64,000 nucleotides of DNA from positions 1,024,757-1,088,756 of the forward strand of contig NZ_FMTP01000001.1 in NCBI RefSeq assembly GCF_900100155.1. Reading direction: 5' to 3'. Below, in pieces: positions 11,872 through 20,934 of this stretch. Both the position numbers and the translations under genes were made by a program. The number at the start of each line of letters is the position of its first letter. Position 1 is the stretch's first letter. This stretch comes from Ancylobacter rudongensis. Its GTDB lineage: Bacteria; Pseudomonadota; Alphaproteobacteria; Rhizobiales; Xanthobacteraceae. Under the pieces are notes generated by a model. That model had not been told where the DNA came from, made no database searches, and saw only the letters and a list, made by a program, of their open reading frames with translations.

Positions 11872-12947
11872 GATGGAACCTGTAGCTCGTCAGAGGCGGA
11901 GGCATCCGCAACGGCAGCTTGGCCGACCTGCGGACGGTCATTCATCCCCGCTTCGATGCGGGACAGAAGCTGGTAGCGCACCATGTCGTAACCGATATCG
12001 ACCGCCGAGGCGAAGCCCTCGGCATCGGTTCCCCCATGGCTCTTGATCACGACGCCATTGAGGCCGAGAAACACGCCGCCATTCGATTTGCGCGGATCGA
12101 GCTTGTCGCGCAGCGCGCGGAACGCGCCGCGTGCAAAGAGATAGCCGATCTTCGCCATGAAGCTCCGGCTTATGGCGCCGCGCAGGAATTCCGAGATCTG
12201 CTTGGCGGTGCCTTCGGCTGCCTTTAGCGCAATATTGCCGGAAAAGCCCTCGGTAACGACCACATCGACGATGCCCTGGCCGATGCCGTCGCCTTCGACG
12301 AAGCCGTGATAGGCGAGACCCGGGTGGTTGGCCGCGCGCAAGGCGGCGGCCGCCTCCTTGACCTCTTCCCCACCCTTGATTTCCTCGACGCCGATATTGA
12401 GCAGCCCAACCGTCGGCCGTTCGATGTCGAACACGATACGGGCCATGGCCGCGCCCATCACCGCCATGTCGACAAGGTGCTGCGCGGTCGCTCCAATGGA
12501 AGCGCCGACATCCAGCACCACGCTCTCGCCGCGCATGGTCGGCCACAGGCCGGCAATGGCGGGCCGGCTAATGCCGGACATCATGCGCAGATTGACCTTG
12601 GCCATCGCCATCAGCGCGCCGGTGTTGCCGGCGGAGACGGCGCAGTCGGCTTCCTTCATCCGCACCGCGTCGATGGCGCGCCACATGGAGGAGACCCGCC
12701 GGCCCTGCCGCAGGGCCTGGCTCGGCTTGTCGTCCATCCGCACGACAACATCGGTGTGCACAACGGTGCTCGCCGCCGCCAGACGCGGGCGATCCTTGAG
12801 CAACTGCTGGATGCGGGCAGAGTCGCCATACAGCAGGAAGGCGATGTCCGGATGGCGGGTGAGCGCGATCTCGGCACCGGGGAGCACCACGTCGGGCCCA
12901 TGGTCGCCGCCCATGACGTCGAGCGCTATTCGAACGGGCGAGGACAT
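11868..12947 (-). CDS. plsX: Phosphate acyltransferase PlsX
   Basis: PlsX converts acyl-ACP to acyl-phosphate for the PlsY step of phospholipid synthesis. The 359-residue protein begins [21 protein letters not shown], a PlsX hallmark. It continues with [36 protein letters not shown] and the C-terminal [23 protein letters not shown]. The start MSSPVRIAL fits the family. It lies about 120 bp after the DUF177 gene and is followed directly by fabH, linking fatty acid initiation to glycerolipid synthesis. Confidence 0.97.
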   Translation of the reverse strand: MSSPVRIALDVMGGDHGPDVVLPGAEIALTRHPDIAFLLYGDSARIQQLLKDRPRLAAASTVVHTDVVVRMDDKPSQALRQGRRVSSMWRAIDAVRMKEADCAVSAGNTGALMAMAKVNLRMMSGISRPAIAGLWPTMRGESVVLDVGASIGATAQHLVDMAVMGAAMARIVFDIERPTVGLLNIGVEEIKGGEEVKEAAAALRAANHPGLAYHGFVEGDGIGQGIVDVVVTEGFSGNIALKAAEGTAKQISEFLRGAISRSFMAKIGYLFARGAFRALRDKLDPRKSNGGVFLGLNGVVIKSHGGTDAEGFASAVDIGYDMVRYQLLSRIEAGMNDRPQVGQAAVADASASDELQVPS

Positions 12948-13068
12948 CTAGCGGCGAGGTCTCATTGGTCTGGGGGACGGCGATGCGACGCCTGCGCCGC
13001 GCTGACGGCATGCCCGAGTTGAGCCGCCATGACAATAGCGTCGTTGCATTTACCCGCCCCGCTCCGGC

Positions 13069-13608
13069 CTATTCGGCATCCCCGCCGGCGCTCCCGCGCA
13101 GCTTTGCCAACGCCGCAAAGGGCGAGGCTTCCTCGGGCCCCGGCTCGGCCAAACCTTCAAATTGCGCGTCGGGCTTACGCGGATAGGGATCGAGGCCGAG
13201 CGCAAGAAATTCCGCCGCCACCGCGCCGGCATCGATGCTTCCATCAATGATCGGATCGGGCAGGTCGAGTTCGGAAACGTCGATTTCGGCGCCGGGGCGG
13301 ATCTCGGGGAGTTTCTCGGCGGGGGCGAAGGTGACGTCGATCTCCTCGGCCACCCGCGTGTCGAACGCCTCCAGCGTGACCACGCAGGTCTGTGTGACGA
13401 CGGCATCGACCTTGCCGGTGACATGCACGGTGCCGCCGCGCCCGGGGGTCAGAACGACGAGGGCGGTCAGCGAGGGAATGCCGGGAATGCCGAAATCCTT
13501 CGCCAAAGCGGCGCGGGTGGCCGCATCCGGAGCGAGCTTCAAGGTCAAGCCATCATCCGGCAGGCTTGCGACGAGCACGGGCTTGGAAAGGGGCGAAGCG
13601 TCGGTCAT
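13069..13608 (-). CDS. DUF177 / YceD family protein
   Basis: A 179-residue acidic protein with the DUF177 core: VTGKVDAVVTQTCVVTLEAFDTRVAEEIDVTFAP, then DLPDPIIDGSIDAGAVAAEFLALGLDPYPRKP. Family members are usually encoded just before rpmF/plsX/fabH. In plants and E. coli they have been linked to 23S rRNA accumulation. Here plsX follows, but no rpmF lies between them. The protein lacks a complete CXXC pair; only the Cys of QTCVVTLE is seen. Its start overlaps the upstream chaperone gene stop by 4 bp (ATGA). Confidence 0.85.
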   Translation of the reverse strand: MTDASPLSKPVLVASLPDDGLTLKLAPDAATRAALAKDFGIPGIPSLTALVVLTPGRGGTVHVTGKVDAVVTQTCVVTLEAFDTRVAEEIDVTFAPAEKLPEIRPGAEIDVSELDLPDPIIDGSIDAGAVAAEFLALGLDPYPRKPDAQFEGLAEPGPEEASPFAALAKLRGSAGGDAE

Positions 13609-14168
13609 GACGGGTGTGTCTCCGTGGAGCCGATGGCGGCCGGCGGGGCCAGCGGGAACTCGCCAGCAGCAAGGCTGGCGAAGGGCACCGCCTGCAGCGC
13701 GGCCGCCGCTCCTATCATATAGTGCGCAAAGGCGCGCGCCTCACGCGCAAAAGCCGGCCGGGAGCCGTGGACATTGCGTAGCACCGCCTCCGAGAGCGCA
13801 TCGAGGTCGCCCGCCTCTAGTGGGCCCTCATAGGCACCGATGCGGCCATAGAAGGCCTCGGCCACCTTCTTCATCTTCTTCGGCACGGTCAGGTCGCCGA
13901 CCCCCATCTCCCTGAGATTGGCGTCCATGTCGGTGCAGAAGGCGTCGAACACACCCTGGCCAAGCCCGCGTCGCTCCTCGCTCTCCACCTTGAGGCGGTG
14001 AAACAGCAGGAAGGCATGGGCGAGGATCATCTCGAAGCGTCCCTCAATCGTGTCGGGCACGCCGTAATCGGTGTAAAATACCGGCTGGCGCGAATGCGCC
14101 ACGATCGCGCCATAGAGCCGCTGAATGGTCTCGCCTCCGTCATTCCGGCGGAAGAAACGCAGAATCAT
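13605..14168 (-). CDS. Ubiquinol-cytochrome c chaperone family protein
   Basis: A protein of 187 residues with the CBP3/UQCC1-type chaperone domain. After a short basic N-terminus (MILRFFRRN) come YGAIVAHSRQPVFYTDYGVPDTIEGRFEMI, LLFHRL, ALGVFDAFCTDMDANLREMGVGD-like residues and KMKKVAEAFYGR. In mitochondria these proteins help assemble cytochrome b of complex III; the bacterial homologues are little studied, so that role is by family only. The ATG at 14168 matches the usual start. It heads the run chaperone-DUF177-plsX-fabH-ihfA-merR and is divergent from bamE. Confidence 0.87.
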   Translation of the reverse strand: MILRFFRRNDGGETIQRLYGAIVAHSRQPVFYTDYGVPDTIEGRFEMILAHAFLLFHRLKVESEERRGLGQGVFDAFCTDMDANLREMGVGDLTVPKKMKKVAEAFYGRIGAYEGPLEAGDLDALSEAVLRNVHGSRPAFAREARAFAHYMIGAAAALQAVPFASLAAGEFPLAPPAAIGSTETHPS

Positions 14169-14386
14169 GGACGGCTCCTGCCTCGTTGCCGCTGTCGCCT
14201 TGGCGGCGCGGCCGTGCTGGCGGGTTAACGCGGGTGGCGGTCGCTGGCAAGCCCGCGGTCTGCCGCAGCCCTGTGACGGGGCGACCGGGCGGCGTTCGAT
14301 GGTTGCATCAGGGGCCCGCCCTGTGCTTTCTGCCCACTGCCGCAGCGCCTTCCGGCGGACGCGGCACGAGCTTCGGAGTTGAGTGG

Positions 14387-14923
14387 ATGGCATCGACGCG
14401 CGCGACGCGGAACAAGGCTCCCGGCACCCGGATCACCGCCCGGGCCTCGCTAGCCGTTGCTGGCGTGACGATGGTGGGCCTCACCGGCTGTTCCGGCGAC
14501 ATGCCGATGGCGACGGCCAACATGGGCCTTCCTCGCTCGCCGACTGGCTTCGTTCAGGAACAGCAGCGCGGCTATGTCATCGCGCCGGAAGCGCTGGAGC
14601 AGATTCCGGTCGGGTCGAGCCAGGAGCAGGTATTGCTGGTGCTCGGAACGCCGTCCACCGTCGCCACCGTCGACGGCGAAGTGTTCTATTACATCTCGCA
14701 GAAGGCGCGGAAAGTGATGTTCCTGCGGCCGGAAATCACCAACCAGCGGGTGATCGCGGTCTATTTCGACCCCAAGGACAAGCGCGTCACCCGGATCGCC
14801 GATTATGGCCTGAAGGACGGCAAGGTGTTCGACTTCATCAGCCGGACAACACCGACCGGCGGCCAGGAGGTCTCGCTGATGGGTCAGATCTTCAACGCCA
14901 CCACGTTCACTCCCGGCCTGTGA
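14387..14923 (+). CDS. bamE: Outer membrane protein assembly factor BamE (SmpA/OmlA lipoprotein)
   Basis: A protein of 178 residues starting with a basic stretch, a hydrophobic signal and a lipobox (VGLTGC) that predicts lipidation and outer-membrane anchoring. The SmpA/OmlA domain includes GYVIAPEALEQIPVGSSQEQVLLVLGTPSTVATVDGEVFYYIS, the usual repeat of 'x bound by GT/S-rule' motifs, and RVIAVYFDPKDKRVTRIADYGL. BamE stabilises the BamA-BamD complex that inserts beta-barrel proteins. The divergent position to the cytochrome c chaperone gene is typical of the order. The start at ATG 14387 keeps a signal peptide of normal length. Confidence 0.93.
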   Translation: MASTRATRNKAPGTRITARASLAVAGVTMVGLTGCSGDMPMATANMGLPRSPTGFVQEQQRGYVIAPEALEQIPVGSSQEQVLLVLGTPSTVATVDGEVFYYISQKARKVMFLRPEITNQRVIAVYFDPKDKRVTRIADYGLKDGKVFDFISRTTPTGGQEVSLMGQIFNATTFTPGL

Positions 14924-14943
14924 TCCGGTCGTAGCGCGCCCGT

Positions 14944-16185
14944 TCAACCGAAACGTTCGGCCGAGAACGGTGCCGGGTCGGTGCAGGGCACCTCGCCATT
15001 CATCATCTCCGCCAGAAGGCGGCCGGTGATCGGCCCCAGCGTGAAGCCCAGATGCTGGTGGCCGATGGCCAGCCACATGCCGTTCTGGCCAGGCGCCGGC
15101 CCGATCACCGGCAGCATGTCCGGAAAAGCCGGACGGCTTCCCATCCACGGCTCGGGCTCCGCCCGCGCGCCGAGCGGAAACAGGCCGCGCGCCAGGACTT
15201 CGGTCTTGTCCAGCTGCACCGGGGTCTTGGGCGCGTCGCGGCGCGCGAACTCGACGCCCGTTGTCAGGCGGATGCCGCCGACCATCGGCGTGATGACATA
15301 GCCGCCCTCCTCGTCCAGCACGGGACGCGACAGACTGGCATTACCTTCGGCATGGTAGTGCATGTGGTAGCCGCGCTTGACCTGAAGCGGCAGGCGAATG
15401 CCGAAGGGGTTCAGCAGGTCCATGGCCCAGGGACCGAGCGCGACCACGACCTCCGGCGCCTCGACACTGCCTTCGTCGGTCATCACCGACCAACCCGAGC
15501 CGAGACGCGCCAGGGTGCGCGCATCGCCCCGCCGCACCTCGCCGCCAAGTTCGGCGAAGTGCGCGGCATAGGCTTCGGTGACCCCGCCGGGGCTGGAAAC
15601 CGAATGCGGATCCGACCAGATCACCGCGCCGGTGAACACCGGCCGCAGCGAGGGCTCCATCGCCAGCGCCTCGTCGACGCTGATTTCGCGCGCGGAAAGC
15701 CCATAGGATCGGGCGAGCGGGAACTCGCTGCGCTCCACATCGAGGCCGCCCGCCGTGCGGTAGAGCTTCAGCCAGCCGCCGTCGCGGAAGAAATGGGTGG
15801 CGCCGGCGGCACGGGCCAGGCGGTCATGCTCGTCCACCGTGAAGGCGAGCAGCTTCTCCATATGCCGGGCATAATCGAGCAGGCGCGCCGGCGCGGAGGC
15901 GCGCCAATAGGCGAACATCCACGGCGCCAGGCGCAGCAGCGCGTCCCAATGGTAGTTCGCGCCCGGATTGCGCCCCAGCGCCACCTCGACAAGCGCCGAA
16001 ATCTTGCGCGGGAAGGCGACGGGGTAGATCGACGCCCGCTCCACCAGCCCGGCATTGCCGTAGGAGGTCTCCTCGCCGGGACCGCGTCGGTCGACCAGAA
16101 CGACGGAGCGTCCCCGCTGCGCAAGGTGATGTGCGACGCTGGTGCCGACGATGCCGGCGCCGAGCACGATGGTGTCGGTCTTCAT
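14944..16185 (-). CDS. FAD-dependent D-amino acid dehydrogenase-like oxidase (DadA family)
   Basis: A 413-residue DAO-type flavoprotein. The N-terminal dinucleotide fold (TIVLGAGIVGTSVAHHLAQRGRSVVLVDRR) binds FAD, followed by GEETSYGNAGLVERASIYP as in DadA. A second conserved region is VVVALGPWAMDLLNPFGIRLPLQVKRGYHMHY, and GPAPGQNGMWLAIGHQHLGFTLGPITGRLLAEM closes the FAD site. Family members deaminate D-amino acids and pass electrons to quinones; the substrate here is not determined. It follows an amino-acid binding-protein gene separated by a strong hairpin, suggesting co-transcription and use of imported amino acids. Confidence 0.85.
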   Translation of the reverse strand: MKTDTIVLGAGIVGTSVAHHLAQRGRSVVLVDRRGPGEETSYGNAGLVERASIYPVAFPRKISALVEVALGRNPGANYHWDALLRLAPWMFAYWRASAPARLLDYARHMEKLLAFTVDEHDRLARAAGATHFFRDGGWLKLYRTAGGLDVERSEFPLARSYGLSAREISVDEALAMEPSLRPVFTGAVIWSDPHSVSSPGGVTEAYAAHFAELGGEVRRGDARTLARLGSGWSVMTDEGSVEAPEVVVALGPWAMDLLNPFGIRLPLQVKRGYHMHYHAEGNASLSRPVLDEEGGYVITPMVGGIRLTTGVEFARRDAPKTPVQLDKTEVLARGLFPLGARAEPEPWMGSRPAFPDMLPVIGPAPGQNGMWLAIGHQHLGFTLGPITGRLLAEMMNGEVPCTDPAPFSAERFG

Positions 16186-16230
16186 GATGAACCTGCGGGA
16201 GGGTGGGGGCGGTCGAACGGGCACGGAATG

Positions 16231-16260
16231 CGTCGGGCGGCGCGCAAACGCCGCCCGACG
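16231..16260 (-). promoter_or_regulatory. Perfect 12-bp hairpin between binding protein and oxidase genes
   Basis: CGTCGGGCGGCG and its exact complement are separated by a 6-base loop (CGCAAA). It lies 5 bp past the stop of the binding-protein gene and about 45 bp before the oxidase start. There is no T-tract. Such hairpins commonly protect the 3' end of abundant binding-protein mRNAs and lower downstream expression. Confidence 0.55.
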
Positions 16261-16265
16261 GGTGG

Positions 16266-17030
16266 TCAGTTGATTGGGAAAGGAAAGTACTTGGCGTTGA
16301 TCTTGGCGAAGGTGCCGTCGGCGTTGATCTCCTGGATCGCCTTGTTCAGCGCCTCGCGCAGCTCGTTGTCTTCCTTGCGCACGGCGATGCCGGTGCCCTG
16401 GGGATTCACGTCCTTCAGGTCGGGGCCCACGAACTTGCAGCACTTGCCGTCGGTGGACTTCTCCAGCCATTCATAGAGCACGAACTTGTCGGCCAGCACG
16501 GCGTCGAGGCGGCCGGCGGCGAGGTCGGCATTGGCCTCGTCCTGCGTCGGGTAGAGCTTGATCTCGGAATCCTTGTACTTGTCTTCGAGATAGGTCGCGC
16601 CGGTGGTCGAGGACTGCGCGCCGATGGTCTTGCCCTTCAACGCCGCCGGGGCGATGTCGGTGATGGCGGTGTCCTTGGGGGCGATGAAGCTGCCGGGCGT
16701 CAGATAATAGGGAATGGTGAAGGACACCTTCTCCTTGCGCTCGTCGGTGATCGACATCGAGGCGAGGATAAGGTCGTACTTGTTGGCGAGCAGCGCGGGG
16801 ATGATGCCATCCCAATCCTGAGCGACGAAGGTGCACTCCACCTTCATCTTGGCGCAAAGCGCTTCGCCGATCTCGATGTCGAAGCCGACGAGCTTGCCGG
16901 CCGAGTCGACCGAATTGAAGGGCGGATAGGCCCCCTCGGTGCCGATGCGCACCTTCTTCATCTCGGCCTGGGCGGCACCCGCGCCGATGGCGAGAGCGGC
17001 GGCCGCGAGCAGTATCCTGGCGATTTTCAT
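16266..17030 (-). CDS. Polar amino-acid ABC transporter substrate-binding protein (ArgT/HisJ-like)
   Basis: A periplasmic protein of 254 residues. A signal peptide (MKIARILLAAAALAIGAGAAQA) is followed by the SBP family 3 fold: VRIGTEGAYPPFNSVDSAGKLVGFDIEIGEAL, DWDGIIPALLANKYDLILASMSITDERKEKVSFT and AQSSTTGATYLED. Close agreement with lysine/arginine/ornithine- and histidine-binding proteins suggests a basic or polar amino acid ligand, not proven. No permease or ATPase gene is adjacent, so it either serves a transporter encoded elsewhere or is an orphan. Its downstream neighbour is a DadA-like oxidase. Confidence 0.92.
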   Translation of the reverse strand: MKIARILLAAAALAIGAGAAQAEMKKVRIGTEGAYPPFNSVDSAGKLVGFDIEIGEALCAKMKVECTFVAQDWDGIIPALLANKYDLILASMSITDERKEKVSFTIPYYLTPGSFIAPKDTAITDIAPAALKGKTIGAQSSTTGATYLEDKYKDSEIKLYPTQDEANADLAAGRLDAVLADKFVLYEWLEKSTDGKCCKFVGPDLKDVNPQGTGIAVRKEDNELREALNKAIQEINADGTFAKINAKYFPFPIN

Positions 17031-17110
17031 TTGGCTGTTCCCGTAACCAGCGCCGGATGGTCCAGCGTCTGGTTGCGAGGCTAGGTCTATGCCGCGCCGC
17101 AGGCAATCGT

Positions 17111-17134
17111 GGAAACACCCCACCTTCGGCGGGG
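17111..17134 (-). terminator. Intrinsic terminator after thiL
   Basis: On the minus strand, 5 bases past the thiL stop, CCCCGCC-GAA-GGTGGGG forms a 7-bp stem (one G-T pair) followed by TGTTTCC. The position at the end of the glyA-to-thiL gene run supports a terminator, though the T-tract is short. Confidence 0.5.
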
Positions 17135-17138
17135 CTTG

Positions 17139-18149
17139 TCAGAAATGGCTGAAGCTGCCTTGGGCGAAGGACAGCGGCGCGCCCTCGCCGTCGCGCACGG
17201 TCAGGCCCTGCCCCTCCACCGTGTGCCCGATCACCGACACGCCAATGCCGGCCGTGGTGGCCACAGTTTGGAACCGGCTGAGCGCGTGATGCGGCACCAC
17301 GGCGAGGATTTCGTAGTCGTCGCCGCCGGTGAAGGCCACCTCCAGCAGCGCCGGCTCCGCCTCCACCGCATGCCGGGCGGCGAGACTGAACGGCACGCGC
17401 GCGGCGTCGATCTCGCCGCCGATGCCGGACGCCGCCAGCATCTTGGCGAGATCGCCGACCAGCCCGTCGGAGACGTCCATCGCCGCGCTGGCATGCTCCC
17501 GCAGGGCGCGGATGAGCGGCAGACGCGGGCGCGGCAGCAGGTAGCGGTCGAGCAGAAAAGCGCGCTCCTCAGCGCTCAATGCCGCGCATCCCGGGCGCTC
17601 CGGCGCCAGCCGCAAGGCAAGGCCGAGTGCCGCGTCGCCAATGGTGCCGCTGACCACGATGGCCTGTCCGGCCCGGGCGCCGGTGCGGCGAACCATCTCG
17701 CCCGTCGGCACCGCGCCGATGGCGGTTAGGGAAATGGTGAACGGCCCGGGGGTCCGCACCGTGTCGCCGCCCAACAATGGCGCCTCATAGAGCGCGGCGT
17801 CGGCGCCGATGCCGCGGGCAAAGGCTTCGAGCGCGCCGGCCTCCATGTCGGGGGGAATGGCGAAGGCGAGCATCACGCCCAGCGGCCGTGCACCCTTGGC
17901 GGCGAGATCGGAGATGTTGACCCGCATCGCCTTGCGGGCGATCGCTTCGGGCGGATCGTCGGCGAAGAAATGCACGCCAGCCACCAGCGCGTCCTTGGTC
18001 AGCACCAGTTCATGGCCGGGCGGAACGCTCAGGAGGGCCGCGTCATCCTTCAGGCCCAGCGCGCCGGGATGGGTGGCAATGGGCGCGAAGAGCCGGGCGA
18101 TCAGCGCATCTTCGCCGGAGGGCTTCGCCGCGCTGGAACCGTCCGCCAT
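17139..18149 (-). CDS. thiL: Thiamine-monophosphate kinase (ThiL)
   Basis: ThiL phosphorylates thiamine monophosphate to thiamine pyrophosphate. The 336-residue PurM-like protein has the N-terminal GLKDDAALLSVPPGHELVLTKDALVAGVHF metal-binding segment, RKAMRVNISDLAAKGARPLGVML, LLGGDTVRTPGPFTISLTAIG and the C-terminal [15 protein letters not shown] and FTGGDDYEIL. All fit ThiL. It ends the nrdR-rib-nusB run, 12 bp after nusB; a ribH-nusB-thiL order is conserved in proteobacteria. Confidence 0.96.
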   Translation of the reverse strand: MADGSSAAKPSGEDALIARLFAPIATHPGALGLKDDAALLSVPPGHELVLTKDALVAGVHFFADDPPEAIARKAMRVNISDLAAKGARPLGVMLAFAIPPDMEAGALEAFARGIGADAALYEAPLLGGDTVRTPGPFTISLTAIGAVPTGEMVRRTGARAGQAIVVSGTIGDAALGLALRLAPERPGCAALSAEERAFLLDRYLLPRPRLPLIRALREHASAAMDVSDGLVGDLAKMLAASGIGGEIDAARVPFSLAARHAVEAEPALLEVAFTGGDDYEILAVVPHHALSRFQTVATTAGIGVSVIGHTVEGQGLTVRDGEGAPLSFAQGSFSHF

Positions 18150-18161
18150 ACATACCCCCGT

Positions 18162-18665
18162 CTAGCCGGCGAAATCGGCCGGCCGCTTCTCCCGCGCAAT
18201 GCCGTCGAGCACCGCATTGACCATGCCAGTCTCCTCGCGATCGAGGAAGGCCGCTGCCACGTTCACGTATTCGGCGATGACCACACGTGCAGGAACGTCC
18301 GGGCGCTCGGAAAGTTCATAGGTCCCGGCCCGCAGGGTGGCACGCAGCACCGCCTCGATGCGCTTCAGCGGCCAGCCATTGACCAGCGCGGCGTCCAGCA
18401 GCGTATCGACGCTCCTTTGCTCGCGCACCACGCCACCGACGATGTCGCGAAACAGGTTGAGGTCGGCGCTCGCGATCTCGTCGCCTTCGATCTCCTGCCC
18501 GATCCAGTGGCTCTCGAACTGGGCGAGGATCTCCGACAGAGGCGTGGCGGCAAGGTCCATCTGGTAGAGCGCCTGCACGGCGTTGAGTCGCGCGGCGCTC
18601 TTGCGCACCGGCTTGTGGCCGGCGGATTTGGCGGTCGGTTTTTCGTCGGCGGTCATGGTGCTCAC
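18162..18665 (-). CDS. nusB: Transcription antitermination protein NusB
   Basis: A 167-residue all-helical protein that, with NusE/S10, binds boxA RNA during rRNA transcription antitermination. Recognisable segments are [102 protein letters not shown]. The GTG at 18665 overlaps the ribH stop (GTGA); ATG 18656, three codons later, is the alternative. Coupling to ribH favours the GTG. A lysine-rich N-terminal tail of about 25 residues precedes the family core. Confidence 0.96.
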   Translation of the reverse strand: MSTMTADEKPTAKSAGHKPVRKSAARLNAVQALYQMDLAATPLSEILAQFESHWIGQEIEGDEIASADLNLFRDIVGGVVREQRSVDTLLDAALVNGWPLKRIEAVLRATLRAGTYELSERPDVPARVVIAEYVNVAAAFLDREETGMVNAVLDGIAREKRPADFAG

Positions 18666-19156
18666 CCGACCCGGCGCTTGAGGCGAAGCAGCGCCAGTGC
18701 CGCCTCGGCCGCGCCGGCGCCCTTGTTGCCTTCCGAAACCCTGGCCCGGACCCAGGCCTGCTCGTCGGTCTCCACGGTGAGGATGCCGTTGCCGAGCGGC
18801 ACCTTGCGGGCGACCGCCAGATCCATCAACGCGCGCGACGATTCCCCGGCGACGACCTCGAAATGGTAGGTCTCGCCGCGCACCACGCAGCCAAGCGCCA
18901 CGACAGCGTCGTAGGGCTTGCCGGCCGCCAGCGCCGCGTCGAGCGCAATGGCGGTGGCGACGGGGATTTCGAGCGCGCCGGGCATGGAGATGACCTCCGC
19001 CTGCGCGCCAGCGGCCTTGATGGCGCCAAGGGCGCCGGCCAGCAGCTCGTCGGCGATGTCGTCGTAGAAGCGCGCTTCGACGATGAGAACCCGTTCGCCG
19101 GCAAGCGGCATGGTATCGGCGGCATCAGATGCGCGCGGCGGGCGGGGGCTCGCCAT
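18662..19156 (-). CDS. ribH: 6,7-dimethyl-8-ribityllumazine synthase (RibH)
   Basis: RibH condenses the pyrimidinedione with dihydroxybutanone phosphate in the penultimate step of riboflavin synthesis. The 164-residue protein shows [62 protein letters not shown] (His near the active site) and [17 protein letters not shown]. It lies between ribE and nusB. A stop/start overlap with nusB indicates coupled translation. Confidence 0.97.
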   Translation of the reverse strand: MASPRPPRASDAADTMPLAGERVLIVEARFYDDIADELLAGALGAIKAAGAQAEVISMPGALEIPVATAIALDAALAAGKPYDAVVALGCVVRGETYHFEVVAGESSRALMDLAVARKVPLGNGILTVETDEQAWVRARVSEGNKGAGAAEAALALLRLKRRVG

Positions 19157-19198
19157 GGTGTTACCTCATGAACTGACAGAGCCGACGACGTACAGGCG

Positions 19199-19789
19199 TC
19201 AACGGAACTCCGCAAGCCGCGCGGCGTAACGGGCCATCATGTCGACTTCGATATTGACACGCCCTCCCGCCGTCACCGCCTCCCAGGTGGTGTTGGCAAG
19301 GGTGTGCGGGATGAGCAGGCAGGAGAAGCGCGTGCCGTCAACCTCGTTGACCGTCAGCGAGGTGCCGTCGAGCGTCACCGAGCCCTTGGTGGCGATGAAG
19401 CGGGCGAGCGCCACCGGCGCCTCGAAGGTGAAGCGTGTCGTCGTGCCGAGATCCTCGCGCGCCACGACCTGCGCCACGCCGTCGACATGGCCCTGCACGA
19501 TATGGCCGCCCAGTTCGTCGCCGATCTTCAGCGCCCGCTCCAGATTGAGCCGGCCGCCGGCCACCCAGTCGCCCGCCGTCGTCACCGCCAACGTTTCCGG
19601 CGCCGCCTCGACCTCGAAGGCGTCCGGCTGTAGCGCGACGACGGTGAGACAGACGCCGGAACAAGCGATGGAGGCGCCGAGGTCGATGCCCGAGGTGTCA
19701 TAGCGCGTGGCGATGGTGAGCCGCCGCACCTCGTTGCGTGGCTCCACAGCGCGCAGGGTTCCGATGTCGGTGACGATCCCGGTGAACAT
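19199..19789 (-). CDS. ribE: Riboflavin synthase alpha chain (RibE)
   Basis: Riboflavin synthase dismutates two lumazine molecules to riboflavin. The 196-residue protein starts with the invariant MFTGIVTDIGTL and contains two lumazine-binding barrels (roughly residues 1-95 and 96-190). SIACSGVCLTVV and RLNLERALKIGDELGGHIVQGHVDG lie in the first half, VTLDGTSLTVNEVDG and HTLANTT in the second. It follows ribD with a 1-bp gap and precedes ribH, so three riboflavin genes are transcribed together. Confidence 0.97.
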   Translation of the reverse strand: MFTGIVTDIGTLRAVEPRNEVRRLTIATRYDTSGIDLGASIACSGVCLTVVALQPDAFEVEAAPETLAVTTAGDWVAGGRLNLERALKIGDELGGHIVQGHVDGVAQVVAREDLGTTTRFTFEAPVALARFIATKGSVTLDGTSLTVNEVDGTRFSCLLIPHTLANTTWEAVTAGGRVNIEVDMMARYAARLAEFR

Positions 19790-19790
19790 T

Positions 19791-20903
19791 CTAGAGACGC
19801 CTCATGATGCGCAGATGGTCCGCGCCATACCGTTTCTCTTCCACCACGCAGAGATAGTCGTTCAGGGCGGAAAGCGGCAGTCCCCCCAGCGCATCGAGCG
19901 CATCGGGCCCAAGCGACAGCGGCGCCTCGAACAGCTTCACCTCGTCGACCAGCCCCGCGCCGAGGAAGGACGCCGCAATGCGCGGCCCGGCTTCCACCAT
20001 CACCCGCGTCAGACCCCGCAGCGCCAGCAGCTTCAGCGCGTCGTTGAGATCGAGCCCGCCATCGGGGCGGCGGCGCACTCGCATCACCTCGATGCCCATG
20101 GCGCCCAGCATCGCTTCGGGCGCCCCCGGCGCGTCCTCGGCGGCGACGATCCACAGCGAGGCGACGCTGAGGCTGCGCGCGAGCGCGCTGGTCGGCGGCA
20201 GGCGCAGATCGGCATCCAGCACGATTCGCAGCGGTGAGCGGTCCTGCATCCCCGGGAGACGGCAGGTGAGCAACGGGTCGTCGGCCAGCACCGTGCCGAT
20301 GCCGGTGAGCACCGCGTCATGGGTGGCGCGCAGCATGTGGACACGGTCGCGCACCGCCGACCCGGTGATTGCCACTGGCCGCCGCCCGGCCAGCCCGACC
20401 TTGCCGTCGGCGGAAACCGCCATCTTCAGCATGATGTGGGGACGGCCTTCGGTAACGCGGCGGATATGCCCGGCATGGTCGATCAAAGCCTGCGCCGCCC
20501 CGGTGCCGACCTCAACAGCGATTCCGGCCTCGCGCAGAATCGAAAATCCCCGGCCGGCGACGCGGAAATCGGGGTCCTGGACGGCGGCGACCACGCGGGC
20601 GATGCCGGCGGCCCGTATCGCGTCGACGCAGGGCGGCGTGCCGCCATGGTGGGAGCAGGGTTCCAGGGTGACATAGAGCGTGGCGCCGCGTGCGCCCTCC
20701 CCGGCCTGGGCCAGTGCCTGCGGCTCGGCGTGGGGGCGCCCTCCCATCGCCGTCCATCCCCGGCCCAGCACACGCGGCCCGCCCGGCCCGTCGCGCACGA
20801 CCAGCGCGCCGACGGCCGGGTTCGGCCAGGTATGGCCACGCTCGCGCCGGCCGATGCTCAGCGCCGCCGCCATCAGGGAAGCGTCCGTGGCAGGTCCGGT
20901 CAT
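19791..20903 (-). CDS. ribD: Bifunctional riboflavin deaminase/reductase (RibD)
   Basis: RibD carries out the second and third steps of riboflavin synthesis. The 370-residue protein has an N-terminal zinc deaminase domain (GRPHAEPQAL as HAE motif, then TLEPCSHHGGTPPC with the two zinc cysteines). A C-terminal reductase domain follows from about residue 150 (MLKMAVSADGKVGLAGRRPVAITG, LTGIGTVLADDPLLTCR and MVEAGPRIAASFLGAGLVDEV). The ATG at 20903 matches the family start; longer in-frame extension would run into nrdR. Both domains look intact. Confidence 0.96.
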   Translation of the reverse strand: MTGPATDASLMAAALSIGRRERGHTWPNPAVGALVVRDGPGGPRVLGRGWTAMGGRPHAEPQALAQAGEGARGATLYVTLEPCSHHGGTPPCVDAIRAAGIARVVAAVQDPDFRVAGRGFSILREAGIAVEVGTGAAQALIDHAGHIRRVTEGRPHIMLKMAVSADGKVGLAGRRPVAITGSAVRDRVHMLRATHDAVLTGIGTVLADDPLLTCRLPGMQDRSPLRIVLDADLRLPPTSALARSLSVASLWIVAAEDAPGAPEAMLGAMGIEVMRVRRRPDGGLDLNDALKLLALRGLTRVMVEAGPRIAASFLGAGLVDEVKLFEAPLSLGPDALDALGGLPLSALNDYLCVVEEKRYGADHLRIMRRL

Positions 20904-20934
20904 AGCGTGGGAAAGTGGAGCCGGCTGCGGGGCA

